64,000 nt of DNA from Pelagibius sp028280305 (GTDB lineage Bacteria; Pseudomonadota; Alphaproteobacteria; Kiloniellales; Kiloniellaceae), in assembly GCF_965233615.1 (NCBI RefSeq), contig NZ_OZ247495.1; one strand, 5' to 3'. The notes under the pieces were generated by a model. That model had not been told where the DNA came from and did no database searches. It saw only the letters and a program-made list of their open reading frames with translations. Made by a program: the position numbers and the translations under genes. This document shows positions 1 to 10,100 of this stretch, one piece after another. Each line of letters opens with the position of its first letter. Positions within the stretch are counted from its first letter, which is position 1.

Positions 1-869
1 CCGCACATATGGGTGACCCCCTCATCGCGGATCAGCGGATAGATCACCGCCGGATCGACCTTGCGCAGGCAGACATGGGTCGCACAGGCCGCCGTCACGC
101 CCCAGGTAAAGGTCCAGCCGTCACAGTGAAACATCGGCAGGGTCCAGAGGTAGACCGAGTCGCGCCCCAGTCCGAAAGTGATCATGTTGCCGATCGCATT
201 CAGATAGGCGCCGCGATGGTGATAGACCACGCCTTTCGGGTTGCCCGTGGTACCGGAAGTGTAAAGCAGGGAGATCGACTGCCATTCGTCCGCAGGATCC
301 TGAAAGCTCTCCCCCGGATCGCCTTCGGCCAGCAGCGCCTCATAGTCGAGACCGCCCAGCAGTTCCCCGCCCTCGGCCATCGGATCGTCGATGTCCACCA
401 CCAGGGGCGTTCGCTCGCAAAGCGCCAGGGCCTCTTTCACGACCGGCGAAAACTCGCGGTCCGTCAACAGGACCTTTGCCTCGCCGTGGTCGAGGATGAA
501 AGCAATGGTCCGCGCATCCAGACGGGTGTTGAGCGAATTCAGGACACCCCCCATCATCGGCACGCCGTAGTGGGCTTCCAGCATCGGCGGCGTGTTGGCG
601 GCCATGATGGCAATGCAGTCGCCCTGTTCGAACCCGCGCTTTCTCAGTGCCGAGCCCAGCCGTACGGAGCGCTCGCAGAATTCCTTGTAGGTGAATCGCT
701 GATCGCCGTGAATCACGGCCACCTTGTCGGGATAGACCGCGGCCGCCCGGCGCAGAAAAGTGACCGGCGTCAGCGGTGCCGTGTTGGCATTGTTGCGCGC
801 CAGTCCGGTGTCGAAGACCCCGGGCTGCCCGGCCCTGCCGGTTGCCCCATCGGCCGACCCATCAGCCAT
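1..869 (-). CDS. Acyl-CoA synthetase (AMP-binding enzyme), N-terminal part, cut by window edge
   Basis: Reading leftward from an ATG at 869 gives about 289 uninterrupted residues that run off the window start. The fragment has the layout of a fatty-acid CoA ligase of the ANL superfamily: an N-terminal Rossmann-like half and, near residue 200, the P-loop-like motif LLYTSGTTGNPKGV, followed by a MFHCDGWT segment typical of medium/long-chain acyl-CoA synthetases. The family activates a carboxylic acid with ATP to an acyl-adenylate and then forms the CoA thioester. The C-terminal lid domain lies outside the window, so substrate cannot be judged. It diverges from the DsbA-family gene at 1010. Confidence 0.85.
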   Translation of the reverse strand, partial: MADGSADGATGRAGQPGVFDTGLARNNANTAPLTPVTFLRRAAAVYPDKVAVIHGDQRFTYKEFCERSVRLGSALRKRGFEQGDCIAIMAANTPPMLEAHYGVPMMGGVLNSLNTRLDARTIAFILDHGEAKVLLTDREFSPVVKEALALCERTPLVVDIDDPMAEGGELLGGLDYEALLAEGDPGESFQDPADEWQSISLLYTSGTTGNPKGVVYHHRGAYLNAIGNMITFGLGRDSVYLWTLPMFHCDGWTFTWGVTAACATHVCLRKVDPAVIYPLIRDEGVTHMC

Positions 870-1009
870 ATGACCTCCCCATGCTCGCCCTTTTGCCCCA
901 TCTTTGGCTTTGGCGCTTATCTCCTTTATGGTGGGTGCTTAGCTACCCTCCGGTCAAGCCCCCGGTCAACCGCCAAGGCACCGGAAAGCCCAGCGAAAAG
1001 GCAACGTTC

Positions 1010-1660
1010 ATGGTTCAGATTGACATCTTTTCCGACACCATCTGCCCCTGGTGCCTGATCGGCAAACGCCGCCTGGAAGCCGCTCTGGCCATGCGACCCG
1101 ATCTGGAGGTGCAGATCCGCTGGCGGACCTTTCAGTTGAACCCCAACATGCCGGCAGAGGGCATGGAGCGCAGCGCCTATCTTAACCTGAAGTTCGGCGG
1201 CGCCGAGAACGCGAAGATGATCTATGACCGTATCCGCGGCGCCGGCGCCGAAGATGGCATCGACTTCGCCTTTGAGGCTATAGGCCGCACCCCCAACACC
1301 TTGAAGTCCCATCGCCTGATCCGCTGGGCTGCCGATAAGGAAGCGCAGACCGAGCTGGTAGAGGCCCTGTTTCAGGCCTACTTCTTCCGCGGCGAGGACA
1401 TCGGCGACGACTCGGTTCTCCTGGCTGCCGCCAAAACCGCCGGGCTCAATGAGGCCGAGGCTGAAGCCTTCCTGAAAAGCGACGCCTTGTTGGCCGAGGC
1501 CAGCGAGGAAGACCGCCAGGCCCGCGCTCTCGGCATCGATGGCGTACCCTGCTTCATCTTCAACGGGCGTCACGCAGTGGCTGGCGCCCAACCGCCCAAG
1601 GCCCTGGCCGAGATGCTGGACATCGCCAAGCAGGAAATGGAAGCCCCCGCTGAAGCTTAA
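1010..1660 (+). CDS. DsbA family oxidoreductase (FrnE-like)
   Basis: A 216-residue thioredoxin-fold protein. The CPWC active-site motif is at residues 12-15, directly after the first beta strand, and a cis-proline loop (GVPCF) lies near the C-terminus, as in DsbA/2-hydroxychromene-2-carboxylate isomerase-like proteins of the FrnE type. There is no signal peptide, so a cytoplasmic thiol-disulfide role is likely. The ATG at 1010 is preferred over more upstream in-frame starts because family similarity (VQIDIFSDTICPW) begins there and a GAAAAGG purine stretch lies about 8 nt before it. Its stop is 3 bp from the stop of the convergent transporter ATPase. The substrate is unknown. Confidence 0.85.
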   Translation: MVQIDIFSDTICPWCLIGKRRLEAALAMRPDLEVQIRWRTFQLNPNMPAEGMERSAYLNLKFGGAENAKMIYDRIRGAGAEDGIDFAFEAIGRTPNTLKSHRLIRWAADKEAQTELVEALFQAYFFRGEDIGDDSVLLAAAKTAGLNEAEAEAFLKSDALLAEASEEDRQARALGIDGVPCFIFNGRHAVAGAQPPKALAEMLDIAKQEMEAPAEA

Positions 1661-1663
1661 GGA

Positions 1664-2449
1664 TCATTCGGAAAGCCCGAAATCCTCGAAGCGGTCGATG
1701 GCCGCCCGGTCGTAGCCCAGGCTGGCCGTCATCAACTGGCGCGTATAGGGATGGTTTGGCTGATGACTCTTGAGCAGGCCGACATCCATCGCCTCGACCA
1801 CCGCACCGTGGTTCATGACGGCCAATTCATCGCACATATGGGCGACCACGGAGAGGTCGTGGCTCACCAGGATGTAGGTCAGGCCGCGCTCCGCCTTTAG
1901 CCGCTGCAGCAGGTTCAGGACCTCCGCCTGGACCGAAACGTCCAGAGCGGAAGTCGGTTCATCGAGCAGCAGAATGCGGGGTTCCAGAATCAGCGCGCGG
2001 CCGATGGCAACCCGCTGACGCTGGCCGCCGGAAAGCTGATGCGGATAGCGGAAGCGGAACTGCGGCCCCAACCCAACTTCCTCCAGGACCTGTTCGATAC
2101 GCCGGTCGGGATCGCTGAGACCGTGGATCGCCAGCGGCTCCATGAGGATGCGGTCGACCGTATGGCGGGGATGCAGCGAACCATAAGGGTCCTGGAAAAC
2201 CATCTGGACCAGCTTGTAGAAGGCCTTGTCCCGGCGCGGTGTCAGCGCCTTGCCGGCAACCGTCAGTGCACCGCGCCAGTCCGGATTGAGGCCGCTGAGC
2301 GCCCGCAACACGGTGGACTTGCCGGAGCCGGATTCACCGACCAGACCGAAGGTAGTGCCCTCCGTCACCGAAAAGGAAACGTCGCGCACGGCATGAACAC
2401 GGTCAGCTCCCTTGCCGAAGATCACGTTCAGATCGCTGGCGGTAATCAT
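1664..2449 (-). CDS. Peptide-type ABC transporter ATP-binding protein (OppF/DppF-like)
   Basis: About 261 residues with Walker A GESGSGKST near residue 41, ABC signature LSGGQRQRVAIGRAL and Walker B ILLLDEPTSALD followed by the H-loop SHDLSVV. This is one of the paired nucleotide-binding subunits that power a di/oligopeptide (or nickel/opine-type) importer on the cytoplasmic face of the membrane. I chose the ATG at 2449, 5 nt after the stop of the preceding ATPase gene. An in-frame start at 2476 would add nine non-conserved residues and overlap that gene. It lies last in a five-gene operon and ends tail-to-tail with the DsbA-family gene. Confidence 0.9.
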   Translation of the reverse strand: MITASDLNVIFGKGADRVHAVRDVSFSVTEGTTFGLVGESGSGKSTVLRALSGLNPDWRGALTVAGKALTPRRDKAFYKLVQMVFQDPYGSLHPRHTVDRILMEPLAIHGLSDPDRRIEQVLEEVGLGPQFRFRYPHQLSGGQRQRVAIGRALILEPRILLLDEPTSALDVSVQAEVLNLLQRLKAERGLTYILVSHDLSVVAHMCDELAVMNHGAVVEAMDVGLLKSHQPNHPYTRQLMTASLGYDRAAIDRFEDFGLSE

Positions 2450-2454
2450 AGCCG

Positions 2455-3303
2455 TCACAGGCCGTGCTCCAGCCATTCCGGATCGCGCCGCAGCACCGGC
2501 AGGTTACTGCCGTCCCCGTCGATCTTCGGCAGGCAATTCAACAGTCCCCGCGTATAGGGGTGCTGGGCGGCGGAGAGGTTTTTGGCATCGCAGATCTCCA
2601 TCACCCGTCCGTCATACATGATCACGACCCGATCGCAGAAGGAGGCGACGAGGCTGAGGTCGTGACTGATGAAAATCAGCCCCATGCCGCGCTGGGACAC
2701 GAGGTCATCGAGGATCGCCAGCACCTGCAACTGCACCGTCACGTCCAGCGCCGAGGTCGGTTCGTCGGCGATCAGCAGGTCCGGATCGGGAATCAGCATC
2801 ATGGCGATCATGATGCGCTGGCCCATACCGCCGGAGACCTCATGCGGAAAGGCGCGGTAGACCCGCTCCGGATCGCGGATGCGCACGGCGCGCAGCATGT
2901 CCAGAGCGCGGCGCTTGGCCTCGTCCTGCGGCACGTTCTGGTGGACCCTGTAGGCTTCCGCAATCTGTTCGCCCACGCGCATGACCGGGTTCAGGGAAAA
3001 TTTCGGGTCCTGCATCACCATGGAAATACGCTGGCCGCGGATCTCCCGCATCTGCGACTCGCTGAGGTTCTGCAGTTCGATGCCATCGAATTCCAGGCGC
3101 CTGGCGCTCACCTGGCCGGGAGCCGAGACGAGACGCAGGATCGAGCGCCCGGTCATGGACTTGCCGGAGCCGGACTCGCCGACGATGCCGAGCTTCTCCC
3201 GCCCCAGGGAAAAGCTGATCCCGCGCACGGCCTGGACCAGCCCTTTGCGGGTTGGAAAGTCGACTTTCAGGTCCTCGACCGTCAGCAGCGGTGTGTCGCT
3301 CAT
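2455..3303 (-). CDS. Peptide-type ABC transporter ATP-binding protein (OppD/DppD-like)
   Basis: A 282-residue ABC ATPase with Walker A GESGSGKSM, Q-loop VMQDP, signature VSGGMGQRIMIAM and Walker B LLIADEPTSALD. The C-terminal segment with HPYTRGLL is typical of OppD/DppD subunits. It pairs with the following ATPase to drive import through the two permeases upstream. Its ATG overlaps the end of the DppC-type permease by 4 nt (ATGA), which suggests translational coupling. The signature LSGGQ is altered to VSGGM, which occurs in the OppD branch and need not mean loss of activity. Confidence 0.9.
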   Translation of the reverse strand: MSDTPLLTVEDLKVDFPTRKGLVQAVRGISFSLGREKLGIVGESGSGKSMTGRSILRLVSAPGQVSARRLEFDGIELQNLSESQMREIRGQRISMVMQDPKFSLNPVMRVGEQIAEAYRVHQNVPQDEAKRRALDMLRAVRIRDPERVYRAFPHEVSGGMGQRIMIAMMLIPDPDLLIADEPTSALDVTVQLQVLAILDDLVSQRGMGLIFISHDLSLVASFCDRVVIMYDGRVMEICDAKNLSAAQHPYTRGLLNCLPKIDGDGSNLPVLRRDPEWLEHGL

Positions 3304-4232
3304 CCCTGCCCCCCGGTCTTGGGGTCAAGCACGTCCCGCAGGCCGTCGCCCAGGAGGTTGAAACCCAGGCTGACGATGAAGATCGCCACACCCGGCACCG
3401 TCGCCACCCACCAGTAGGTCGGCAGCACCTTGCGGCCGCTGGAGATCATTGCCCCCCACTCCGGCAAGGGCGGCTGAGCGCCGAGACCGAGAAAACCGAG
3501 GCCGGCGGCAATCAGAATGATCCCCGCCATGTCCAGGGTCACCCGAACGATCAGGGAAGAGGTGCAGAGCGGCACGATATGCGACCAGATGATCCGCATA
3601 CGCCCTGCCCCCTGCAGCCGCACGGCGGAGATGAAGTCGGAGTTGCGGATGGTGATCGTTTCGGCCCGGGCGATGCGCGCATAGGGCGGCCAGGAAGTAA
3701 CGGCAATGGCGATAATGGCATTCTCGATACCGGGGCCGAGGGCGGCCACCAGCGCCAGGGCCAGCACCAGCTTGGGAAAGGCCAGGAAGATATCGGTCAT
3801 GCGCATCAGCACGGTGTCGGTCCAGCCGCCGAGATAGCCGGCAGTGGTACCGACGGCCAAGCCGATGGGGGCCGCGATGATCGCGACCAGAACGACGATA
3901 TAGAGCGTCAGGCGGGAGCCGTGGACGATACGCGAGAAGATATCGCGGCCCAACTCGTCGGTCCCGAACCAGTGCTGTGCCGAGAAGAACTGCAAACGGT
4001 CCGCCAGCACCTGGGCATTGGGGTCGTAGGGGGCGATCACCGGCGCGAAAATCGCCAGGATGATCAGCAGGAGGACGATGCCGAGACCCAGCATCGCCAG
4101 ATGATTGGATCTGAAGGCCAGCCAGCCGACATAAGCCCGGCCCACCCGCGCCTGGCCACGCGACGCGGGCGAGGAGCTAAGCAGCCAGGCCCGCAGGCCG
4201 ATCGTTTCCGGGCTTTGCGTTTCGCTGCTCAT
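3300..4232 (-). CDS. ABC transporter permease (OppC/DppC-like)
   Basis: A 310-residue inner-membrane permease. A first membrane helix near residues 45-68 (LAMLGLGIVLLLIILAIFAP) is followed by the conserved FGTDELGRDIFSR motif of OppC/DppC proteins. Further hydrophobic segments and the EAA-type loop (SDFISAVRLQGAGRMRIIW) contact the ATPases. The C-terminal end (GDGLRDVLDP) is diagnostic for the family. It overlaps both neighbours by 4 nt, so the operon is tightly coupled. The transported solute is not predictable from the permease alone. Confidence 0.92.
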   Translation of the reverse strand: MSSETQSPETIGLRAWLLSSSPASRGQARVGRAYVGWLAFRSNHLAMLGLGIVLLLIILAIFAPVIAPYDPNAQVLADRLQFFSAQHWFGTDELGRDIFSRIVHGSRLTLYIVVLVAIIAAPIGLAVGTTAGYLGGWTDTVLMRMTDIFLAFPKLVLALALVAALGPGIENAIIAIAVTSWPPYARIARAETITIRNSDFISAVRLQGAGRMRIIWSHIVPLCTSSLIVRVTLDMAGIILIAAGLGFLGLGAQPPLPEWGAMISSGRKVLPTYWWVATVPGVAIFIVSLGFNLLGDGLRDVLDPKTGGQG

Positions 4233-5299
4233 CGTGCCCGCGGGTCCAATAGCTTATAGAGCAAGTCTGACAGAAGATTGATCCCGATAAAGACGGCGCC
4301 GACCACCATGGTGGCGCCAAGCACGGCGTTCATATCCGCGTTCAACAGCGACTGTGTCAGATAGAAACCAAGGCCCGGCCAGGCGAAGACGATCTCGGTC
4401 AGAACCGATCCTTCCAGAAGATTGGCGTAGCTGAGGGCGATCACGGTCACCAGAGGCACCCAGACATTGCCAAGGGCGTGCACCCAGATCACCCGCCATT
4501 CCTTCACACCCTTTACTCTGGCGGTTGTGATGTATTCCTGGCTGAGCTGCTCCAGCATGAAAGAGCGGGTCATGCGGCTGATGTAAGCAAGACTGAAGTA
4601 CCCAAGAATAACCGACGGCAGGACGAGGTGGCTGGCCGCGTTCCAGAAAATGTCCCATTCCCCGGCCATGGCTGAATCAATCAGCAGGACGCCGGTCACC
4701 GGATCGACCATATCGTCGTATATGAAGTTGAGGCGCCCCGGGCCGGGGACGAGGTCCAATGTGGCGTAGAAGAGTAAAAGGCCCATCAGGCCGAGCCAGA
4801 AAACCGGGATGGAATAACCCAGCAGACCGACGACACGGATCACCTGATCTGGCCAACGTCCCTGGTTGACCGCGGCGAGAACCCCCATGGGAACGCCCAA
4901 CAGAACACCGAACAAGGTCGCGACCGTGGCCAGTTCCAGGGTTGCCGGAAAGACCCGTTTGATGTCCTCCAAGACCGGATTGGCCGTCAGCACCGATTCG
5001 CCGAGATCGCCCTGCAGGACGTCCCAGACATAGATGGCGAACTGTTCGTAAAGCGGCAGGTCGAGGCCGAGTTCGATCCGCACCCGCTCCACAACGTGTT
5101 CCGGCGCGCGATCGCCGACGATAGCCAAAACCGGATCGATGGGGACCACGCGGCCAATGATGAAGGTCACAAAAAGCAGGCCGAGGAACGTCAGAGCGAC
5201 GGTCACGACCAGATTGAGCGTCACCCGTAATGGACGAGGCAGGGAAAGGCCGCCGAAGCCCTTCCCTGCCCTGTCTTCTCTATCGACTCCTAAAGTCAC
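4229..5299 (-). CDS. ABC transporter permease (OppB/DppB-like)
   Basis: A 356-residue permease with an N-terminal helix near residues 30-50, a periplasmic region carrying LGLDLPLYEQF, and the EAA loop EYITTARVKGVKEWRVIWVHAL. It ends with the typical DLLYKLLDPRAR tail. It forms the heterodimeric channel with the OppC-like partner. Translation appears to start at a GTG (5299), 16 bp after the stop of the substrate-binding protein gene. The start is not strongly marked by a ribosome-binding site, so a slightly different start is possible. Confidence 0.9.
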   Translation of the reverse strand: MTLGVDREDRAGKGFGGLSLPRPLRVTLNLVVTVALTFLGLLFVTFIIGRVVPIDPVLAIVGDRAPEHVVERVRIELGLDLPLYEQFAIYVWDVLQGDLGESVLTANPVLEDIKRVFPATLELATVATLFGVLLGVPMGVLAAVNQGRWPDQVIRVVGLLGYSIPVFWLGLMGLLLFYATLDLVPGPGRLNFIYDDMVDPVTGVLLIDSAMAGEWDIFWNAASHLVLPSVILGYFSLAYISRMTRSFMLEQLSQEYITTARVKGVKEWRVIWVHALGNVWVPLVTVIALSYANLLEGSVLTEIVFAWPGLGFYLTQSLLNADMNAVLGATMVVGAVFIGINLLSDLLYKLLDPRAR

Positions 5300-5315
5300 C
5301 TAGATCGGAACCCGT

Positions 5316-6902
5316 CTAGTCCTTGGTGACTTCGTGATACTTGTTGTCATCAAAGGCCGGGCCGATGATGAAGCCCTTGGTGTCCGCCCGCGTCGCGGCC
5401 ACTTCGGTCTGCTGGAACATGATGACGAAGGGCGAGGTCACCTGGTGCGCCTTCTGAATCTCCAGGTACAACTCCGCCCGCTTGGCCGGGTCGCGCTCCA
5501 GGATCGCGGCATCGGCCATCTTGGTCATCTCCGGGATATCCCAGGAATTGCGCCAGGCCAACGGCTTGGACTTGGCATCGTCCGAATTGTCCGGATTGCG
5601 CGCGAAGGTATCGGCGTTGGTATGGGGATCCTGATAGTCGGGGCCCCAACGGCCGATGTAGATGTCGTGGTTGCGCGCCCGATACTTGGTCAGAGTCTGC
5701 TTGCCGTCGCCGGGAATGATTTCCAGGTTCACCCCTGCCTGCCCGAAAGTGGCCTGAATGGATTGCGCCATCTCCAGGATCGGCGAGACGTTGCGGGTAT
5801 CCATGGTGATTGTGAAGCCATCGGGATAGCCAGCCTCGGCAAGCAATTCCTTGGCCTTGGCAATGTCCAGGGTGAAGGGCGTCGACTCCAAGGCGCCGAG
5901 GAAACCGCGCGGCAGGAAGGCCTGATGCACCTTCATGAGGTCGCGCACCACGGTGCCTTCCATCCCCTTGTAGTCGACCAGATACTTCAGCGCCTGACGC
6001 ACTTTAGGATTGGCGAGAGCCTCGTTTTTCTGGCTCAGACCCAGATAGTAGATCGCGCCCTTGACGCCTTCTTGCACGGCGAGATCAGGATTGCTGCGGA
6101 CGGTCACCAGTTGGTCAGGACCCAGGTTGCGGGCAACGTCGATATCGCCCTTCTCGAGAAGCAATTGCTGGGTCGCCGGTTCGACGATGTGGCGTGTGAT
6201 GACCCGCTTCATGGCCGGGGCGCCGCCCCAATAGTCGTCATTGCGGTCGAGGGTCAAAGACTCGTTCGGCTTCCACTGCCGCAGCTTGAAGGGGCCGACG
6301 CCAGCATAGTTCGTACGCAGCCATTTATGGCCGAGGTCGCCGTCTTCTTCATGTTCCATCACCGTCTTCTTGTCGACGATGGAACTGATGGTCGCCGTCA
6401 GGCAGTAGAGCACGAAGGTCGGCGCGTAGGCTTGGTCGGTTTCGATGACCAGGGTCATGTCATCGACGGCGCGGATCTTCTCCGCCACATTGTCCGCCGT
6501 GAAGCCGAATTGGGTGAGAATGAAAGCCGGCGGCTTATCGAGAATGATCGCCCGCTGCAGCGAGAAGGCAGCGTCTTCCGCGGTCATCGGGTTGCCGGAG
6601 GCAAACTTCACGCCCTCGCGCATTTTGAAGGTGTAGGTCTTGCCGTCGTTGGAGATGGTCCACGATTCGGCGGCGACGCCGTAAATCTCCGACACGTTCT
6701 CGTGGTTGTAGCCGATCAGGCGGTCATAGGTGTTTCCGGCGTACTCCGCAGCCGTGAACTCAAAGATCTCAGCCGGGTCCAGCGAAATAATATCGTCGAT
6801 CTGAAAGGCGATGACGAGGGTGTCCCGCGGCGTCTTGGCCAGCGTAGGTGCCGCCGTCACGGCCAAAATGGCTGCCACGACACAGGCGAATAGCTTTCTC
6901 AC
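5316..6902 (-). CDS. ABC transporter substrate-binding protein, family 5 (peptide type)
   Basis: A 528-residue periplasmic binding protein of the SBP_bac_5 family (DppA/OppA type). It has an N-terminal signal peptide (charged start, then FACVVAAILAVTAAPTLA) and the family hallmarks SLDPAEIFEFTAAEYAGNTYD and AEDAAFSLQRA. I chose the GTG at 6902 because AGGGAGA lies 7 nt upstream and the signal peptide starts directly after it. The in-frame ATG at 6977 would put 25 residues before the signal peptide. It is the first gene of the five-gene operon. About 200 bp of AT-richer sequence upstream probably holds the promoter (a TGGACC / TAATAT pair is a weak candidate). Confidence 0.9.
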   Translation of the reverse strand: MRKLFACVVAAILAVTAAPTLAKTPRDTLVIAFQIDDIISLDPAEIFEFTAAEYAGNTYDRLIGYNHENVSEIYGVAAESWTISNDGKTYTFKMREGVKFASGNPMTAEDAAFSLQRAIILDKPPAFILTQFGFTADNVAEKIRAVDDMTLVIETDQAYAPTFVLYCLTATISSIVDKKTVMEHEEDGDLGHKWLRTNYAGVGPFKLRQWKPNESLTLDRNDDYWGGAPAMKRVITRHIVEPATQQLLLEKGDIDVARNLGPDQLVTVRSNPDLAVQEGVKGAIYYLGLSQKNEALANPKVRQALKYLVDYKGMEGTVVRDLMKVHQAFLPRGFLGALESTPFTLDIAKAKELLAEAGYPDGFTITMDTRNVSPILEMAQSIQATFGQAGVNLEIIPGDGKQTLTKYRARNHDIYIGRWGPDYQDPHTNADTFARNPDNSDDAKSKPLAWRNSWDIPEMTKMADAAILERDPAKRAELYLEIQKAHQVTSPFVIMFQQTEVAATRADTKGFIIGPAFDDNKYHEVTKD

Positions 6903-7058
6903 GTTACGTCTCCCTGAAGATTGCCCCTTGGGATTATGCCCTTGGAATAAAATAGATTTTTGCGGGCGACGCCTCACATTGGGCCGAATGGCTCTCTCTC
7001 GCGAAGCTCGGTTAATATTATCAAGGGATCGCCGTTGGTCCAGCGTTCATCTGGGGTG

Positions 7059-7084
7059 GAAAAATATCGCTATCTCAAAGCGAT
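7059..7084 (-). terminator. Rho-independent terminator downstream of mfd
   Basis: On the minus strand, ATCGCT and AGCGAT form a 6-bp stem with a 7-nt loop, followed by ATTTTT. It sits 24 bp beyond the mfd stop codon and separates mfd from the promoter of the peptide-transporter operon. Confidence 0.6.
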
Positions 7085-7107
7085 GCGACTGCAAACCGCC
7101 TTCCCGT

Positions 7108-10100
7108 CTAGGCTGCAAGCTTGACCAGTTCGTCCAGCATCAGCCGGACACCGCGCACCCGGGCCGCGTCGCTGTCCCAGGCGCGGCGGTAGACCATGGT
7201 GTGATCGGGGCGCAGCTTCACCTCTCCGGCCTGCTGCTGGATGAAGGTGATGAGCCCGGCGGGGTTTGAGAAACTGTCGTTGTGGAAAGCCACCGTGGCC
7301 CCCTTCGGCCCGGCATCCAGACGCGCCACGCCGGCATCCCGGCAGAGCTGCTTGATGGCCATGATCTGCAGCAGGTTCTCCACCTCCACCGGCAAGGGCC
7401 CGAAACGATCCACCAGTTCCGCGGCGAAGGAATCGATTTCCGCCCGGTCCACCAAAGTGGAAAGGCGGCGGTAAAAGCCCAAACGCAGGTTGAGATCGGT
7501 GACGTAGGTTTCTGGAATGAGGACCGGCATCCCGATGTTGATCTGCGGCGTGAAGCTTTCGGCGGCTTCGGTTTCGGCAGCAGTACCGCCACTGCGCGCT
7601 GCCGCCACCGCCTCTTCCAGCATCTGCTGGTAAAGCTCAATCCCCACTTCACGAATCTGGCCTGACTGTTCCTCACCCAAAAGATTGCCGGCCCCGCGGA
7701 TATCCAGATCGTGGCTCGCCAGTTGGAAACCGGCCCCCAGATTGTCCAACGTCTGCATCACGTTCAGGCGCTTTTCGGCCGCGGCGCTCAGAATCCGGCC
7801 GGGCGGCAGAGTCAGATAGGCATAGGCCCGCACCTTGGAGCGGCCGATCCGCCCACGCAACTGATAGAGCTGAGCCAGGCCGAACATATCGGCGCGGTGG
7901 ATGATCATGGTGTTGGCGGTGGGGATATCGAGACCGGATTCGACGATGTTTGTGGACAGCAGGATGTCGTACTTGCGGTCGTAAAAGTCGGTCATCACCG
8001 CTTCCAACTGGGTCGGCGGCAACTGCCCGTGGGCCACGGCAACCTTCACCTCCGGCACCAACTTTTCCAGCCGCTCGAAGAGCTCGGTCAGGTCTTTCAG
8101 TCTCGGACAGACATAGAAGGTCTGGCCGCCGCGATAGTGTTCGCGGAGGATCGCCTCGCGCACGATGACCGGATCGTATGGCAATACGAAGGTCCGCACC
8201 GCCAGGCGATCGACCGGTGGCGTGGCGATCAGGCTCATCTCCTTCACGCCAGACATGGCCATCTGCAGCGTCCGGGGAATGGGCGTTGCCGTCAGGGTCA
8301 GCACGTGAACATCTTCGCGCAGCGCCTTCAAACGCTCCTTCTGCTTCACGCCGAAGTGCTGCTCCTCATCGACGATCAGCAGGCCGAGGTCCTTGAAGTC
8401 CATGGACTTGGCCAGCACCGCATGGGTGCCGACGACGATCTCGACGCGCCCCTTGGCGAGATCCGCCTTGGTCTCATTGGCCTCCTTGGCGCTGACAAGC
8501 CGCGACAGTTGGCGGATCTGTACCGGCAGACCGGCAAAGCGCTCCTTAAAAGTCCGGAAGTGCTGGCGGCAGAGCAAAGTGGTCGGCACCACCACGGCGA
8601 CCTGCTTGCCGGCCATGACGGCGAGAAAGGCCGCGCGCAGGGCGACCTCCGTCTTGCCGAAACCAACGTCGCCGCAGACCAGACGGTCCATCGGTTTACC
8701 CGCCGCCATGTCGGTGACCGTTTCCTCGATGGCCCGCAGTTGGTCCTCCGTCTCGGGGAAAGGAAAGCGGGCGCAGAACTCGTCGTAAAGGCCTTCCGGT
8801 TTCTCCATGGCCTCGGCCCCCTTAAGGGCACGGGCCGCAGCCAGCTCGATCAGGGCGTGGGCCATGGCCGCAATACGTTCTTTCACCCGCGCCTTGCGGG
8901 TTTGCCAATTCACCCCGCCGAGACGGTCCAGATCCACCGTTTCGCTGTCGGCGCCGAAGCGCGACAACACTTCGATGTTTTCCACCGGCACGAAAAGCTT
9001 ATCGCCACCGTGATAGATCACCTTCAGGCAATCATGCGGCGCCCCGCCGACATCAAGGGTTTCGAGACCTTCGTAGCGGCCGATACCGTGGTCGACGTGA
9101 ACCACCAGATCCTTCTCCTGAAGGTCGGAGATCTCGGTCAGGAAGTTCTCGGCCCGGTGCTTGCGCGCCGTCGGGCGGGAAATGCGCTCGCCCAGGATGT
9201 CCTGCTCCGTCAGGAAGAGAACCTCGCCCAGGCGAAAACCGCGTTCGATCTCCAGAATTGCGAGGCCGAGCTGTCCGGGCTTCAGGTCCGCTATCTCCGC
9301 CCAGGCCGCGACCTGCCGGGTCTCCAATTCGCCGTGTTCTTTCAGCAGCGCCGCCAGACGGTCAAGCGCACCGGCGGAGAAAGCCGTCAAAACGACTCTG
9401 CGTCCGGCCTTCTGCTGGTGCCGGATCTGCTGGTCCGCCGCTTCGTAGAGATTGCCGGTGCCGGCGGCGCGTTGCTCTGCGAAATCGAGACCGGGCAGCG
9501 CCCCGGCATCGCGCGTCCCGTCCCCTTCCGGCGCGGCAAAGGGCGTGAACTGGCCGCCGGGCCGCTCGGCCAGAACCCGGTCCCACTCCGCCCCATTGAG
9601 GTAGAGCAGCGCAGGCTCTATGGCCTTGTAGACCCAGCCGCCGGTCTCACCACCGCCTTCCAGCTGCTTACGGGCGTCATGGAAATCCAGGATCGTCTCA
9701 AGCCGGGCATCCCGTGCCTCGCTGGCCTGATGATCCAAGGTCACGCCGGCCTCCGGCAGATAGTCGAGCAGGGTCACCAGGCGTTCGTGGTATAGCGGCA
9801 GCCAGTGTTCCATACCAGGATGCACCCTGCCGGCGCTGACGGCTTCATAGAGGGGATCGTCACGCACGGCGCCAAAGGTCGAGCGGTAGATCGTGCGAAA
9901 GCGTTCGATTGCCGCCGGGTCCAGAATCACCTCGCTGACCGGCTTTAAAGTGACCGCCTCGACCTGCTCCGTGGTGCGCTGGGTCAGGGGGTCGAAAAGC
10001 CGCAGCGATTCCAGATCATCGCCGAAGAAATCCAACCGCAGGGGCTGAGCCTGGCCCGGCGCGAAAACATCAACGATGCCGCCGCGCACCGCAAACTCGC